Assembly: GCA_964030475.1 (NCBI GenBank)
Contig: CAXIPT010000003.1
Span: 3,698,536-3,762,535, forward strand
DNA: 64,000 nt
Direction of reading: 5' to 3'
Origin: Tethya wilhelma
Lineage: Eukaryota > Porifera > Demospongiae > Tethyida > Tethyidae
How positions within the stretch are numbered: position 1 is the stretch's first letter; each line of letters begins with the position of its first letter. Under the pieces are notes generated by a model that was not told where the DNA came from, made no database searches, and saw only the letters and a list, made by a program, of their open reading frames with translations. Positions 53,796 to 63,821 of this stretch are shown in pieces. The translations under genes and the position numbers were made by a program.

Positions 53796-55243
53796 GCTTA
53801 AGCTAGCCAAGTATATAATTAACTACAAAGAACTCAAAAACCAACTAGTTTAATTTCCAGACAGTTAGCTAGTTTTTGTGTGTTGTTCAATACTGGAATA
53901 ATAATTATGCATGTGTACAATTATAAAGTAAGATTATTACAGTCTATATAGATTGAAACTTTCATTGTCACAATAGAGTTTAATCACATGCTATAGTATA
54001 GTATGAACTCTATATTGTAAAAAACAATGTGTATTATTATATAGTTTTAATCACAATGAAAGTAATAATAGGCTGTACTCACTCTAGAGTGCAAGCAGTG
54101 AAGCAAAACACCTCTTCAAATCCTTCCAACCTCCCCAGTCACAAACATCATACAAAGTGCATTCACAGGAAGTACTAAATAGGAGGACCCTCTTGTTGCT
54201 AGTAGCAACGAGCCTATAGACTTAGTGGAAGATACAAGTTGTTAACTAAAATAACTTATACAGTTGAGTAATTTCTATTATGTCCCCCCACCCTCCCCAT
54301 GTGTGGGGGTTCATGAAATTCAATCATTACTGATTCATCAAAATTTGCATGCTGTCAAGAAGATAATGTGAATGTTAGAGAACTACTAAGTCACTATAAT
54401 AGCTAGGGAGCTAATTTACACAAACGTCTTTAGAAGATCACAATATTAGTATGCCTTGGTTGGAAAGAGACAGGAAAGTGTTAGCATTGTGGCAGAAAAG
54501 AGTGTCAGTATTGAATTGCAAAACAACCATTGTATTCTAACCACAAATATGCCCACATATGTACACAGCAGGATGCTGAAACACTCCCCAATGTCTGGTA
54601 TAGTCAGTGGTAGTACAATAGTGCATTGCATACTGCTAGAAAGCATTATTATGCTTATACTACAGTTTCAGTACTCAAGTTGAAAAGACTCATCTTAATA
54701 AGGTATAGTGAAACATACTATAGTTCTTGTATTTGAAAATAGTTTTTAGTGCTAACAATAACATTTCAGTTTGTTTAATGTCTAACTGTTAGTGTTCAAA
54801 GTGGGAACAGGAGGCTTTGTGGAATAAAGTTTCCTTGTTCATTTAGTGTAATTGAAGGAAGAATAGTAAACATAATGCATGCCTTTCACATGCTCAACCA
54901 CTGACACACCTCTACCTTTTTGAAAGGTGTGGCCTTATCCAACTAGCCTCAACAACTATAGAATATACCCTCCCCTTTACCCAGACACGCCCATCTAAGG
55001 GACAGCTGTAGATACTACAACTATACTGCATGTCTGAGCAGTACAGTGTAATACAATGTTTGATTAGTTTGTTTAGTGGCTGAAAGAACGATTACCATTG
55101 TTGTGTGACCTTTGTAATTCACGACAAAAAAGCTATCAAAAGAAGCCATTGTGTTATTCTTGTACAAATGCACTTCACCTTGTCAAATCAATTCAGTTTG
55201 TAAAGGAAGACAAGACTTTCAACAGAAGAGAAATCTGCACATT
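53796..55243. other. Longest gene-free spacer of the receptor array
   Basis: No coding exon or recognisable receptor remnant. AT-rich, with a small hairpin at about 54966-54981 and little else. The spacing would fit a lost receptor copy, but I see no residue of one. Confidence 0.45.
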
Positions 55244-55431
55244 ATGGATTCTGTAAAAGGTACAATTGTCCGTGGCTGTATACATGTAATACTTGGCAAT
55301 GCATGATTTAACTGGCATGGCAACAATTATGAATGTGTAGTATGCAGCCTGGCTGCCATGCAGATTTATATCATTTTTTGTAGTTTACAGTTTGAACAGT
55401 AAACTGTTACTGCAATTCAACTGCTTCTCAC

Positions 55432-56547
55432 ATGCCTGCAGATACAGGAGAGTCACAGTTTCTTCTCAACTGTACAGACTTCAACCAACACCAGTTGGAG
55501 AGCATCAGCTTGGCCAGAGGTGTGAGTGGAGTGGTGAGCCTTCTCACAGTGATCGCACTCCTCTTCCTACTGGTGATAAACAGAGCATTCAAGAGTACCT
55601 TGCAGAGGCTCTTCATCTACTATATCATTATCTTGCTACTCTTGGAAGCAACAATGGCAGTTCAACTTGAACACTATTTCCAATACAGAGGACAAGAGAT
55701 GGTGTGCAAGCTAGTTGGCTTTCTCAGCCAATACATACCCAATGTGCTGATTGTCTTCATAAATGAAATAGAGATCTACATAATTTACGAGTCCTACTAC
55801 CAACTGAAAGGCAAGGAAAGTCCAATAGCTCGATCCGTGTGCTTGAAGTTGTCACTGGAGTGGATTTTGGTGAGCATTGCAATCCTCATGCCAGTACCAT
55901 TTGTGTGGTCTCCACTTGCAAATGGAATCTATGGTCTTAATGGAGCAGTGTGTGGGATGAAATCTGCTGGAGTAAATTGTGAAACTGTAGGCTTCTGGGA
56001 TCAAGTGATAATGGCAGCATTTTCATACCTGGGCAGTTTAATTCTCATAGTATCAACGCTAGTGCTTGTCTCAATGTACTGTAGGATGTCCTTTCACTAT
56101 CGTCACTCTCAGAGTCAAAGCACCAAGAAGACACTTCAACACACTCTACTCTTGACTGGATTGATAACCATCTCTTTCCTGGTCCCCGTACTGCTATCTC
56201 TGCTCTACATAGCTGTTGGACTCACTGTCAACAAGGAAGTGTATGAAATCTCATTGGTGAATGCAATAGGCACTCCATTATCACTGCTACTCATCCCAGC
56301 CTCATTTTTAGTGTTCACATATACGAATAAAAGTTCAAAGGTCAAACAAAACAGCCACTGTGGGTGTTTTAGGAAGCTGCACAGACAACCATCAGAGATA
56401 GACAATGACAACGATACCAATGTAATTGTGGCTGGACCATTTCGAACAGAGACAGGTGATGATTGTGACATAGAGACGAACCATACTAGTGAACAGCTGT
56501 CTGAAGACGGCGAAGAAATACCACTAGTGACTAGCACAGAACTCTAA
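55432..56547 (+). CDS. 7TM receptor, array member 10 (subgroup B)
   Basis: 371 aa if the ATG at 55432 is used. Alternatively a 16 nt coding exon (55244-55259, MDSVK) joins at 55442 in phase 1, matching the intron position of other members. The core is ESQFLLNCTDFNQHQLESISLARGV, RAFKSTLQRLFIYYI and LEHYFQYRGQE. Loop 2 reads YGLNGAVCGMK, so the CWI tryptophan and isoleucine are replaced although the cysteine remains. The tail is unrelated to either tail type: acidic, ending GEEIPLVTSTEL. Confidence 0.84.
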   Translation: MPADTGESQFLLNCTDFNQHQLESISLARGVSGVVSLLTVIALLFLLVINRAFKSTLQRLFIYYIIILLLLEATMAVQLEHYFQYRGQEMVCKLVGFLSQYIPNVLIVFINEIEIYIIYESYYQLKGKESPIARSVCLKLSLEWILVSIAILMPVPFVWSPLANGIYGLNGAVCGMKSAGVNCETVGFWDQVIMAAFSYLGSLILIVSTLVLVSMYCRMSFHYRHSQSQSTKKTLQHTLLLTGLITISFLVPVLLSLLYIAVGLTVNKEVYEISLVNAIGTPLSLLLIPASFLVFTYTNKSSKVKQNSHCGCFRKLHRQPSEIDNDNDTNVIVAGPFRTETGDDCDIETNHTSEQLSEDGEEIPLVTSTEL

Positions 56548-56985
56548 TATTATAGCAAAGGCATAATAGGGTACCTTGCATGACTCTACCAGTCGGAGAG
56601 TTTTTAAGCCATTACATGCATAAATAGACACTTTGTAATATAAAATTAATGCATTACTAGTAGTTAGACAGTCAACAAATGCAGCTGAGCTCACATCAAT
56701 TAGCTAGTGGGAAAGAACCACAATCACTAATAGCTATATATACACTGGTTTCCAAAAGGAAATCTGATTAAATCTGATTAAGTCATGAACAGTTTGTAAA
56801 TTGCTATCACATGACAAAACATTTGAATAGAAAATTGATTTTTAAGAAGTTGGCTACCACTCTGGTTGGCTACCATACAGTCACTATAATACAGGCTGTA
56901 CAGAGCTTAAACATCACTCTACAACAGTGAAAGAGGATATATTACTTGAGGTATACACTGCCTTATCAAGAAGTACCAGCACAAG

Positions 56986-58194
56986 ATGGAAGAGAGTGAG
57001 TCACAATTCAATTTAAATTGTACCAACTTCACCACTCAACAACTGAAGAACATCAACCTGACCAGGAGTGTGACAGCCATGGTGTGTGTGCTGATGGTGG
57101 CACTTGTCCTCCTCTTCCTCATCACTAACAAGGCCTACAGTAGCACTCTACAAAGACTGTACATCTATTTACTGTTGGGAACACTCTTTAGTGAAGCAAT
57201 TCAAGCTGTGGGTTTGGAGCACCAGTGGAAATATGCCATTCAGGAAGAGCTGTGTAAATGGCTTGCATTCATCACACACTGGACTAGTGTCATGGTGTTC
57301 CTTGCAGCACTGGCCATGATTCTATACCTGGTCTTCATGGTATACAGTCAGGTTAGAAGCAACCCTTTTAGAAGATACACCTTATCAAAATGTTCGATAG
57401 TGACTCTCGAACTGGTCTATGCTCTGATACCGGTGGTAGTTTCATTGGTGTTTGCACTGGAGCCCCATTTCACTGGCAACTACGGTCTAGCAGGTCCTTG
57501 GTGTTGGATTCGATCTGTTGATGAGAATTGTGATGATGTTGGGATGCGAGATCAGATGATCTACTTTGGACTTTACGAACTGGTGGGAGTAATCGGTGTC
57601 ATCTCAACGATAGTGTTTGCCATCCTCTACTACAGACTGGCCACTACATTCAGAGAAGCTCGGCGGTTGCTCAGACAAACACTCCTCCTGACCTGCTTCT
57701 TACTGGGCTACATTGCAATCGTAACCCTTCAACTTTGCGTGCGTCTCTACACCGGACTGACTGGCCATCGTGAACACTACCCACTGTGGTTCATGCATGC
57801 ACTAGTCATACCACTGGGACAGCTGATGTTTCCACTTGGGTGTTTGGTGTGTTTCTACTCCTTCAAGAAACTGTGCCACTGTTGCCACGGCATGTGTAGG
57901 TGCTGTTTGAAACGGAAATCACAAAGGCAAATTCAAGAACGGAACAGCCCGAGAGTACGAACTGTACAGTGGAAAGATCAAATCAGTCAAGCGGCTACTG
58001 TTCAGGAATCGAACTGGGTGTCTCAACCGAGCAACACTTTCTGGCGTGTTCCATACACTGACGATTTTACACATATTACGAATAATGTACTAACGGGTGA
58101 GGAGGCCCCCTTAATTACTCATCCTGATGGAACTGATACGGGATATAGCAGTATTACTGTAACTGACATAGCCAACATTAGGGAAGATTTATAA
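56986..58194 (+). CDS. 7TM receptor, array member 11 (subgroup C)
   Basis: 402 aa, single exon, no signal peptide (MEESESQFNLNCTNF). Subgroup C hallmarks are KAYSSTLQRLYIYLL, LEHQWKYAIQEELCKWL, VYSQVRSNPF, GNYGLAGPWCWIRSVDENC, RDQM, REARRLLRQTLLL and, in TM7, HYPLWFMHALVIPLGQ. GLAGPWCWI and the PLW motif before TM7 are the strongest resemblance to cAMP-receptor-type 7TM proteins. The tail has a cysteine cluster (CHCCHGMCRCC), then NTFWRVPYTDDFTHITNN and TDTGYSSITVTD. Confidence 0.88.
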   Translation: MEESESQFNLNCTNFTTQQLKNINLTRSVTAMVCVLMVALVLLFLITNKAYSSTLQRLYIYLLLGTLFSEAIQAVGLEHQWKYAIQEELCKWLAFITHWTSVMVFLAALAMILYLVFMVYSQVRSNPFRRYTLSKCSIVTLELVYALIPVVVSLVFALEPHFTGNYGLAGPWCWIRSVDENCDDVGMRDQMIYFGLYELVGVIGVISTIVFAILYYRLATTFREARRLLRQTLLLTCFLLGYIAIVTLQLCVRLYTGLTGHREHYPLWFMHALVIPLGQLMFPLGCLVCFYSFKKLCHCCHGMCRCCLKRKSQRQIQERNSPRVRTVQWKDQISQAATVQESNWVSQPSNTFWRVPYTDDFTHITNNVLTGEEAPLITHPDGTDTGYSSITVTDIANIREDL

Positions 58195-58639
58195 CCAACA
58201 TTCCATTTAGGTGATCAATAGCCAATTAGCGAATTGAATTATACATTGTGTACCAAACAAATATTGAAGTCATGAAACATGAGACTACTAATTAACCACA
58301 AGTAGAGCCAATCAGTGGTAACCACAGGTGTCCTAATTATGTAAGGGGTGGGTAAATCCAAAAGACAAACATACTCAGCACTCAAACCATAACATACTGT
58401 CCCCTCTCTTGCCCAGAATGTAAATACAGAATCCCTACACCTACAGTCTTACATACTGGGGGATCCACACCAGCATATGGTGAAAGTTAAAATTATGAAA
58501 ACCATGGAATGACAAATCATAAACAATAGAACATAAGACAACGTTTCACATACAGCAGTATAGTCAGTGCATAAGTTTCCGCAGCAAAGTTACGAAATGC
58601 AAAATAGTTTATACACTTGATGAATGTTAGTTGCTACAA
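58195..58639. other. Convergent spacer
   Basis: Separates plus-strand member 11 from minus-strand member 12, where the array's orientation flips. Nothing coding seen. Confidence 0.5.
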
Positions 58640-59812
58640 TTATTCTCTTTCATCAGTAACTGCACTGTTGTAACCACTTGTTCCATTGGCATTTGATAGC
58701 AGAGGTGATTTTATACCAACACCTACATCGGTAAAGCCTTCTGTGAATGGAACATGAAAGAATGTGTCGCTAGGTTGGGTCACTCGAGTGGAGACTGGCA
58801 TTGTAGGGTGCTCTGTCCATTGAACACTGCGGCTTTTGAAGCAAACATGACAGCAGCTGCTACAACTCCACTCAGCAGCAGCTTGTTTTAGTGACCTCCA
58901 GTGTAAAGTCCGTAGAGAGTAAAGACAAACAAAGAACCCACATGGGAATATCAACTGGCACAAAGGGAGTGTGAGAGCATGAACAACCCATATGCCAAAA
59001 TTGAGGTATTTGCCTGTCAATCCCGTGTAGACGCGGACAAAGAGTGGATAGGTGAAGATTGTGACAAAGAGAAGCAAAAATGAGACTAGAATGAGAGCTT
59101 TTTTGAGTAAAACCTGAGCATCTTGCAACCTGGAAGCCATCTTGCAGTACACAACAATAATACTGACAAACAGAACCACACCAATGATTCCAGCTGCCTC
59201 GTAAAATGCATAATCATAAACGATTTGATCGAGGAGACCGATACTTGTACAATTTTCATCAACACTTCGAATCCAACACCATGGTCCAGCAAGTCCATAC
59301 TTGTGATCAATATAAGGTCCCCATGCATACACGAATGAGATTGGCACTGGCACAATGACATAGAATATCTCAAAAGTCCTTCTCTTCCATTTGGAGTGAA
59401 CAAGTCCAGGAAAAGGATTCCTCTTGACAAGACAATAGACCAAGAAGAGTAGATAGATAACTTTACCTGAGGCAAACATGAAGACAGTGACACTAGCCCA
59501 GTTGTACAGCAATCCCAGAGCAATGCAGACTCCATCTTGGCCTCTGTAGGACCACTGGTGTTCTATGGTGGCTAGCATTGACAGCTGCCGGAGTAGAGAA
59601 GCTATCATCATGTAGAGGAAGAGCCTCTGGAGAACTGAGGAGTAGGCCTTGTACAGCACCAGCAGTGCCATAATGAAGCATGATATCAGTAGACACACTG
59701 ACACAGTCACTCCTCTTATGAGGTTGATAGTTAGTAATTGCTGTATTGACAGGTTTGTACAGTTGATGATAGACTCATACTGAGATCCCCAGGAACTTCT
59801 CTCCATGTTCAT
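58640..59812 (-). CDS. 7TM receptor, array member 12 (subgroup C)
   Basis: 390 aa from Met at 59812 (MNMERSSWGSQYESIINCTN). The frame stays open upstream to 59962 but that part lacks family similarity and overlaps a CpG-rich promoter-like patch. The core is KAYSSVLQRLFLYMM, IEHQWSYRGQDGVC, YCLVKRNPFPG, KYGLAGPWCWIRSVDENC and LLDQIVYDYAFYEAAGIIGV. The tail has a CSSCCHVC cluster, then DTFFHVPFTEGFTDVGVG and SPLLSNANGTSGYNSAVTD, matching the tail elements of member 11. Confidence 0.87.
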   Translation of the reverse strand: MNMERSSWGSQYESIINCTNLSIQQLLTINLIRGVTVSVCLLISCFIMALLVLYKAYSSVLQRLFLYMMIASLLRQLSMLATIEHQWSYRGQDGVCIALGLLYNWASVTVFMFASGKVIYLLFLVYCLVKRNPFPGLVHSKWKRRTFEIFYVIVPVPISFVYAWGPYIDHKYGLAGPWCWIRSVDENCTSIGLLDQIVYDYAFYEAAGIIGVVLFVSIIVVYCKMASRLQDAQVLLKKALILVSFLLLFVTIFTYPLFVRVYTGLTGKYLNFGIWVVHALTLPLCQLIFPCGFFVCLYSLRTLHWRSLKQAAAEWSCSSCCHVCFKSRSVQWTEHPTMPVSTRVTQPSDTFFHVPFTEGFTDVGVGIKSPLLSNANGTSGYNSAVTDERE

Positions 59813-59946
59813 TTTTGAAGGCCACTCATAATAGGATCGGGTCGTCAGTATAGAAAACGCATCCGCAATAATTCGTATCCGGATATCCGGTACATCCGTC
59901 CGCGCGCGGGATCCGGCCATCCGCGAATGAATCTGATACGCGAGAT

Positions 59947-59958
59947 TGCGCATGCGCA
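59947..59958. promoter_or_regulatory. NRF1-type palindrome upstream of member 12
   Basis: TGCGCATGCGCA is a perfect match to the NRF1 consensus (YGCGCAYGCGCR). It lies 135 bases before the start codon in an unusually CpG-rich patch (59870-59960). Confidence 0.6.
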
Positions 59959-59962
59959 ACAA

Positions 59963-60526
59963 CTACTGTAATCAGTGTTGCAATCCTGGGCAGACAAGCA
60001 CTATCTTCACAACTAGGAATAGCTCCAATGATTGTACTTGGATTTCTGGTTTATTTATGCGGCATAAAAACCCTAGGCAAAAGACAAGAACATGCACTTC
60101 ACTGTTCCAATGTATGGGGTAGTAGAATGCTGGAAATTAAAATCAAGAAAAATGAGGTTGAAACATCTCAAAGAGGGATCCAACATAGATGAAACGAGGC
60201 CATCTTCTCATATTGTCATTTTTCGAAGCAAACAAGCTTCCCAATTGTGAATACACAGGGGAGTTTACTACTAACATAGATAAGCTCTTGTAGACAATGA
60301 AACTAGATGACAGTATACATAGCAAGTGTTTAAATGATGCATGAGCACAATTACAAACATAATTTTAAAAAAGAATATTATAATAATACTGAAACAGGGA
60401 GTGGTTACTGTAACAATATTGACTCTTATTGATATTCTGATAGCAGTGGATCAGATATATAAGCAATCCACAAGATAATTATTATTCCATTAGTACTCTA
60501 ATAATTATAAATTTCATAGAAACAGG
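59963..60526. other. Spacer between members 12 and 13
   Basis: No coding sequence recognised. The right part is AT-rich with AATAAT-type stretches downstream of member 13. Confidence 0.45.
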
Positions 60527-61699
60527 TCATACAAATGTGTGATTATTTCGTATCAGTGGTACACGGTCTGCTGTAGATACTGTAGACACATGTGTAAAGG
60601 CATTTGTATATGGCGGATTATAGAACGTATTGCTTGGTTGTGAGACTCGAGTTGACTCAGGATGAGTTGCACCATACATGGTTGTCAGATCTCCACTTCT
60701 TGGCCTGTTCTGCTGATCGCTATATGTAGAACTGTTAGATAAGGAACAGCACCATTGGCATCTCCACTTTTTTGCTGTTCTTTGCAGTGACTTCAAACTC
60801 AAGGAAAAGAAGCAAATAAAATATCCACATGGAAAAATTACTTGGCTGAAAGGTAAGGATAGTGCATGTACTATCACCCACAAAGCAAAGTTTGTATACT
60901 TACCAGTCATGGCAGTATAAATTCTTAAAAAGAAAGCAAGACTCAAGACAAAAATGTAAAGCAACAAACAAACTATGAGAAACAGGGTTTTTCTCAGAAG
61001 AAGTTTTGCATCTCGTAGTGTAGCAGCTAGCTTACAGTAAACTACAGCAGCAACAATCAATAGAATGACTCCAATCACTCCCATTCCTTCATAAATTGCA
61101 TATGCAAACACAATTTGATCAAGCAATCCAACATTAGTGCAGTTTTCATCTCCATTTTCAAATGGCTGGATCCAACACAAAGGGCCTGCAAGCCCATAGT
61201 TTTTATAAGGTCCCAATGCATATGCAAATAAGATTACAATTGGTAGGGCTATAGCAAAAAATTCCAAACAGATTTTGTTAGTATAACTTGAGCACGAAAA
61301 GCAAGGAAATGGATCATTCTTCACATGACAGTAGACTAAGAAAACCATATAAATTATAATTTCAAGAAGTAGTATGAACACCACACAGTTGAGCCAATTG
61401 TTTAAGAATCCAAGCCATTTGCATATATATTTTTGCTGTCCGTAATACCACTGGTGTTCTACCATGGCAGCTAAAACAGCTGTTCTTAGAAAACTTGTGA
61501 TAATGAGGTATAGATATAGTCTTTGAAGTACAGAAGTATATGCTTTGTACAGAACAATACAAAAAAACAAGAACACCACAACAATTGCACACACCATTGA
61601 TGACACACTCCATATCAAGTTGAGAATCTTTAGCTGACTTGTAGACAAATTTGAACAATTCGACACTCCTTGAAATTGGGGGAAATTATTGTCATCCAT
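60527..61699 (-). CDS. 7TM receptor, array member 13 (subgroup C)
   Basis: 390 aa, single exon (MDDNNFPQFQGVSNCSN), no signal peptide. The core is KAYTSVLQRLYLYLI, VEHQWYYGQQKYICKWLGFLNNW, YCHVKNDPFPC, YGLAGPLCWIQPFENGDENC and RDAKLLLRKTLFLI. Loop 2 has PLCWI in place of PWCWI. The tail has NTFYNPPYTNAFTHVSTV followed by VPLIRNNHTFV. It is most similar to the damaged member 14. Confidence 0.87.
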   Translation of the reverse strand: MDDNNFPQFQGVSNCSNLSTSQLKILNLIWSVSSMVCAIVVVFLFFCIVLYKAYTSVLQRLYLYLIITSFLRTAVLAAMVEHQWYYGQQKYICKWLGFLNNWLNCVVFILLLEIIIYMVFLVYCHVKNDPFPCFSCSSYTNKICLEFFAIALPIVILFAYALGPYKNYGLAGPLCWIQPFENGDENCTNVGLLDQIVFAYAIYEGMGVIGVILLIVAAVVYCKLAATLRDAKLLLRKTLFLIVCLLLYIFVLSLAFFLRIYTAMTGKYTNFALWVIVHALSLPFSQVIFPCGYFICFFSLSLKSLQRTAKKWRCQWCCSLSNSSTYSDQQNRPRSGDLTTMYGATHPESTRVSQPSNTFYNPPYTNAFTHVSTVSTADRVPLIRNNHTFV

Positions 61700-61852
61700 T
61701 TTGAAACTCAGCTTGCTTTAAACAACTAGTCACATGATCATGCATAAACTTGGAATTTTTGTGGTCATTATAATAATAATATTATCAGTTAATCAATGAT
61801 TGCATGATAATGTGACAGACAACAATGATCGTGCAATAAGCATGAAATTAAT

Positions 61853-62238
61853 GCAATGCAGACTCCATCTTGGCCTTTGTAGGACCACTGGTGTTCAATA
61901 GTAGCTAGCATTGACAGCTGCCAGAGTAGAGAAGATATATCATCATGTAGAGGAAGAGCCTCTGGAGAACTGAGGAGTAGGCCTTGTACAGCACCAGCAG
62001 TGCCATGATGAAGCATGATATCAGTAGACACATGCACTGACACAGTCACTCCTCTTATGAGGTTGATAGTTAGTAATTGCTGTATTAATAGGTTTGTACA
62101 GTTGCCTACTGAGATCCCCAGGAACCTCTCTCCATGTTGAACCAAGCGCTTAGGTTTTCGTAATGTCTAATGACTAATAGGATTGGGTCGTCAGAATTAA
62201 AAAACGCATACGCACACGATATTGCGCATGCGCATACC
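61853..62238 (-). pseudogene. Fragment: duplicated promoter and 5' end of member 12
   Basis: Near-identical to about 59515-59958 and in the same orientation. It includes the NRF1 palindrome, TNLxIQQLLTINLIRGVTVSV and IEHQWSYKGQDGVCIAL. Compared with member 12 it has a 10-base loss after the start region and a 4-base insertion that shifts the frame, and it ends before TM3. It cannot encode a receptor. Confidence 0.85.
62223..62234. promoter_or_regulatory. NRF1-type palindrome upstream of the member 12 fragment
   Basis: The same TGCGCATGCGCA as at 59947, carried along by the duplication; the surrounding CpG-rich stretch is shorter here. Confidence 0.55.
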
Positions 62239-62474
62239 ACAGCAATGCAGCGACCTGTATATGTACATGTAGCTGTATCTGATACCATAAATGTTCCAAT
62301 TATGGATACACTCTAATATCTAAAATCCAAAGTGTACCGAGAGGGTTCTCCGTGCCTCCAATTAATGAAATGATCCAAACGAAAAATTGGTGGGAAAAAA
62401 ATAATTGGAGCATTTACGGTTCACAAACTAACACAACTCAACAGAGATCACAAAGCTAGAACTTGTGTCGCTGA

Positions 62475-63622
62475 TTACTTGGTAGCTAACAATGGTACAT
62501 TGTCTGCTGCAGACACTCGTGTAAAGGCATTTGTGTATGGTGAGCGATAGAAAGTATTGCTTGGTTGTGACACTCGAGTTGACTCAGGATGAGTTGCACC
62601 ATACATGATAGTCATATCTCCAACTTTTGGAATTTGATGTGGAATTGCTCGGTATTTAGATCTTTTACATGTTGAACAGCACCATCTCCACTCTTTTGCT
62701 GCTCTTCGTAGTGACTTAAAACTCAAGGTAAAGAAGCAAGCAAAATATCCACATGGAAAAATTATTTGACCAATAAGAGGTAATGACAAAGCATGTAATG
62801 TCCACATAGCAAAGTCTTTGTAATTGCCAGTTACAGCAGTATAGATTCGAACAAAGAAAGGAAGGCTCAAGGTCAAGACATAAACTAGTAAAACAATAAT
62901 GAAAATCAGACTTTACTTTAGTAGCAGTCTTGCATCTGGTAGTGTAACATCCAGTCTATAGTAAACAATTGCAATAATGATCATCAGAAAGATTCCAATT
63001 ATTCCAGTTCCTTCAAAAATTGCATAGCCGAACACAATTTGGTCACGCAAACCAATATTCGTGCAGTTTTCATCTCCATTCTCAAAGGCACGAATCCAGC
63101 ATAAAGGACCTGCAAGCCCATAGTTTCCATAAGGTCCCAAAGCAAATACAAACAGACCTGCAATTGGTAGCACTATATAGACAAACTCTAAACAAAATTT
63201 TAGACACTTTGAGCGTGACATCCAAGGAAATGGATCATTCTTCACAAGACAGTAGACTAGAAAAACTGTGTATGCAATAACTTGATCTCAAGAGGCAGCA
63301 CAAACACCACAAGGTTGAACCAGTTATTCAGAAATCCTAGCCATTTACATACATATTCTTGTGGCTTATAGTAATACCACTGGAGTTCAATCATACCAGC
63401 TTGAACTGTTGCTCTCAGAAGGGTAGTAATTAAAAGGTAAAGGAACAGTCTTTGAAGTACAGAAGCATACGCTTTGTACAGAATGATATACACAAGCATT
63501 AATACTGCTACAAATGCACACACCATTGCTGATGTGCTCCATATCACATTGAGGGTCTTTAGTTGTCTAGTTGTTAAATTTGAACAATAGGAAATATCTT
63601 GAAATTGACTTTCATCGCCCAT
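62475..63622 (-). pseudogene. 7TM receptor, array member 14 (subgroup C), frameshift plus nonsense
   Basis: The gene starts MGDESQFQDISYCSN and reads normally through TM2 and loop 1 (LQWYYYKPQEYVCKWLGFLNNW). In TM3, just after LPLEIK (about 63281), one base is missing relative to siblings and the frame runs to a stop. The next frame resumes at VYCLVKNDPFPW and continues past YGLAGPLCWIRAFENGDENC. It then meets TAA at 62913-62915, where siblings have lysine in LLLRKTL. The remainder to 62475 is in the same frame and ends with NTFYRSPYTNAFTRVSA and VPLLATK. Two independent lesions in an otherwise well-preserved copy indicate a young pseudogene. Confidence 0.8.
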
Positions 63623-63821
63623 CTTTATTATATACTGGTATATTGTATGCATGGCTTTGTCACATGATATTGCAACTTAAGGAAATTGTTTACATATAGT
63701 AACTGTAACAGTTATATACTGATAACAGAAAGTGATCTATAGAAGATGGCTACAAAATTACTAATAGCAAGAATCACTTCCAATAACTGAATTACTAATA
63801 AAGTAGGATTTACCATATAGC

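Noticed and set aside
59813..59962. 50-residue N-terminal extension of receptor member 12
   Set aside because: Open by chance through a CpG-rich promoter patch; it has no leader character and no match in siblings, which start at the short ectodomain.
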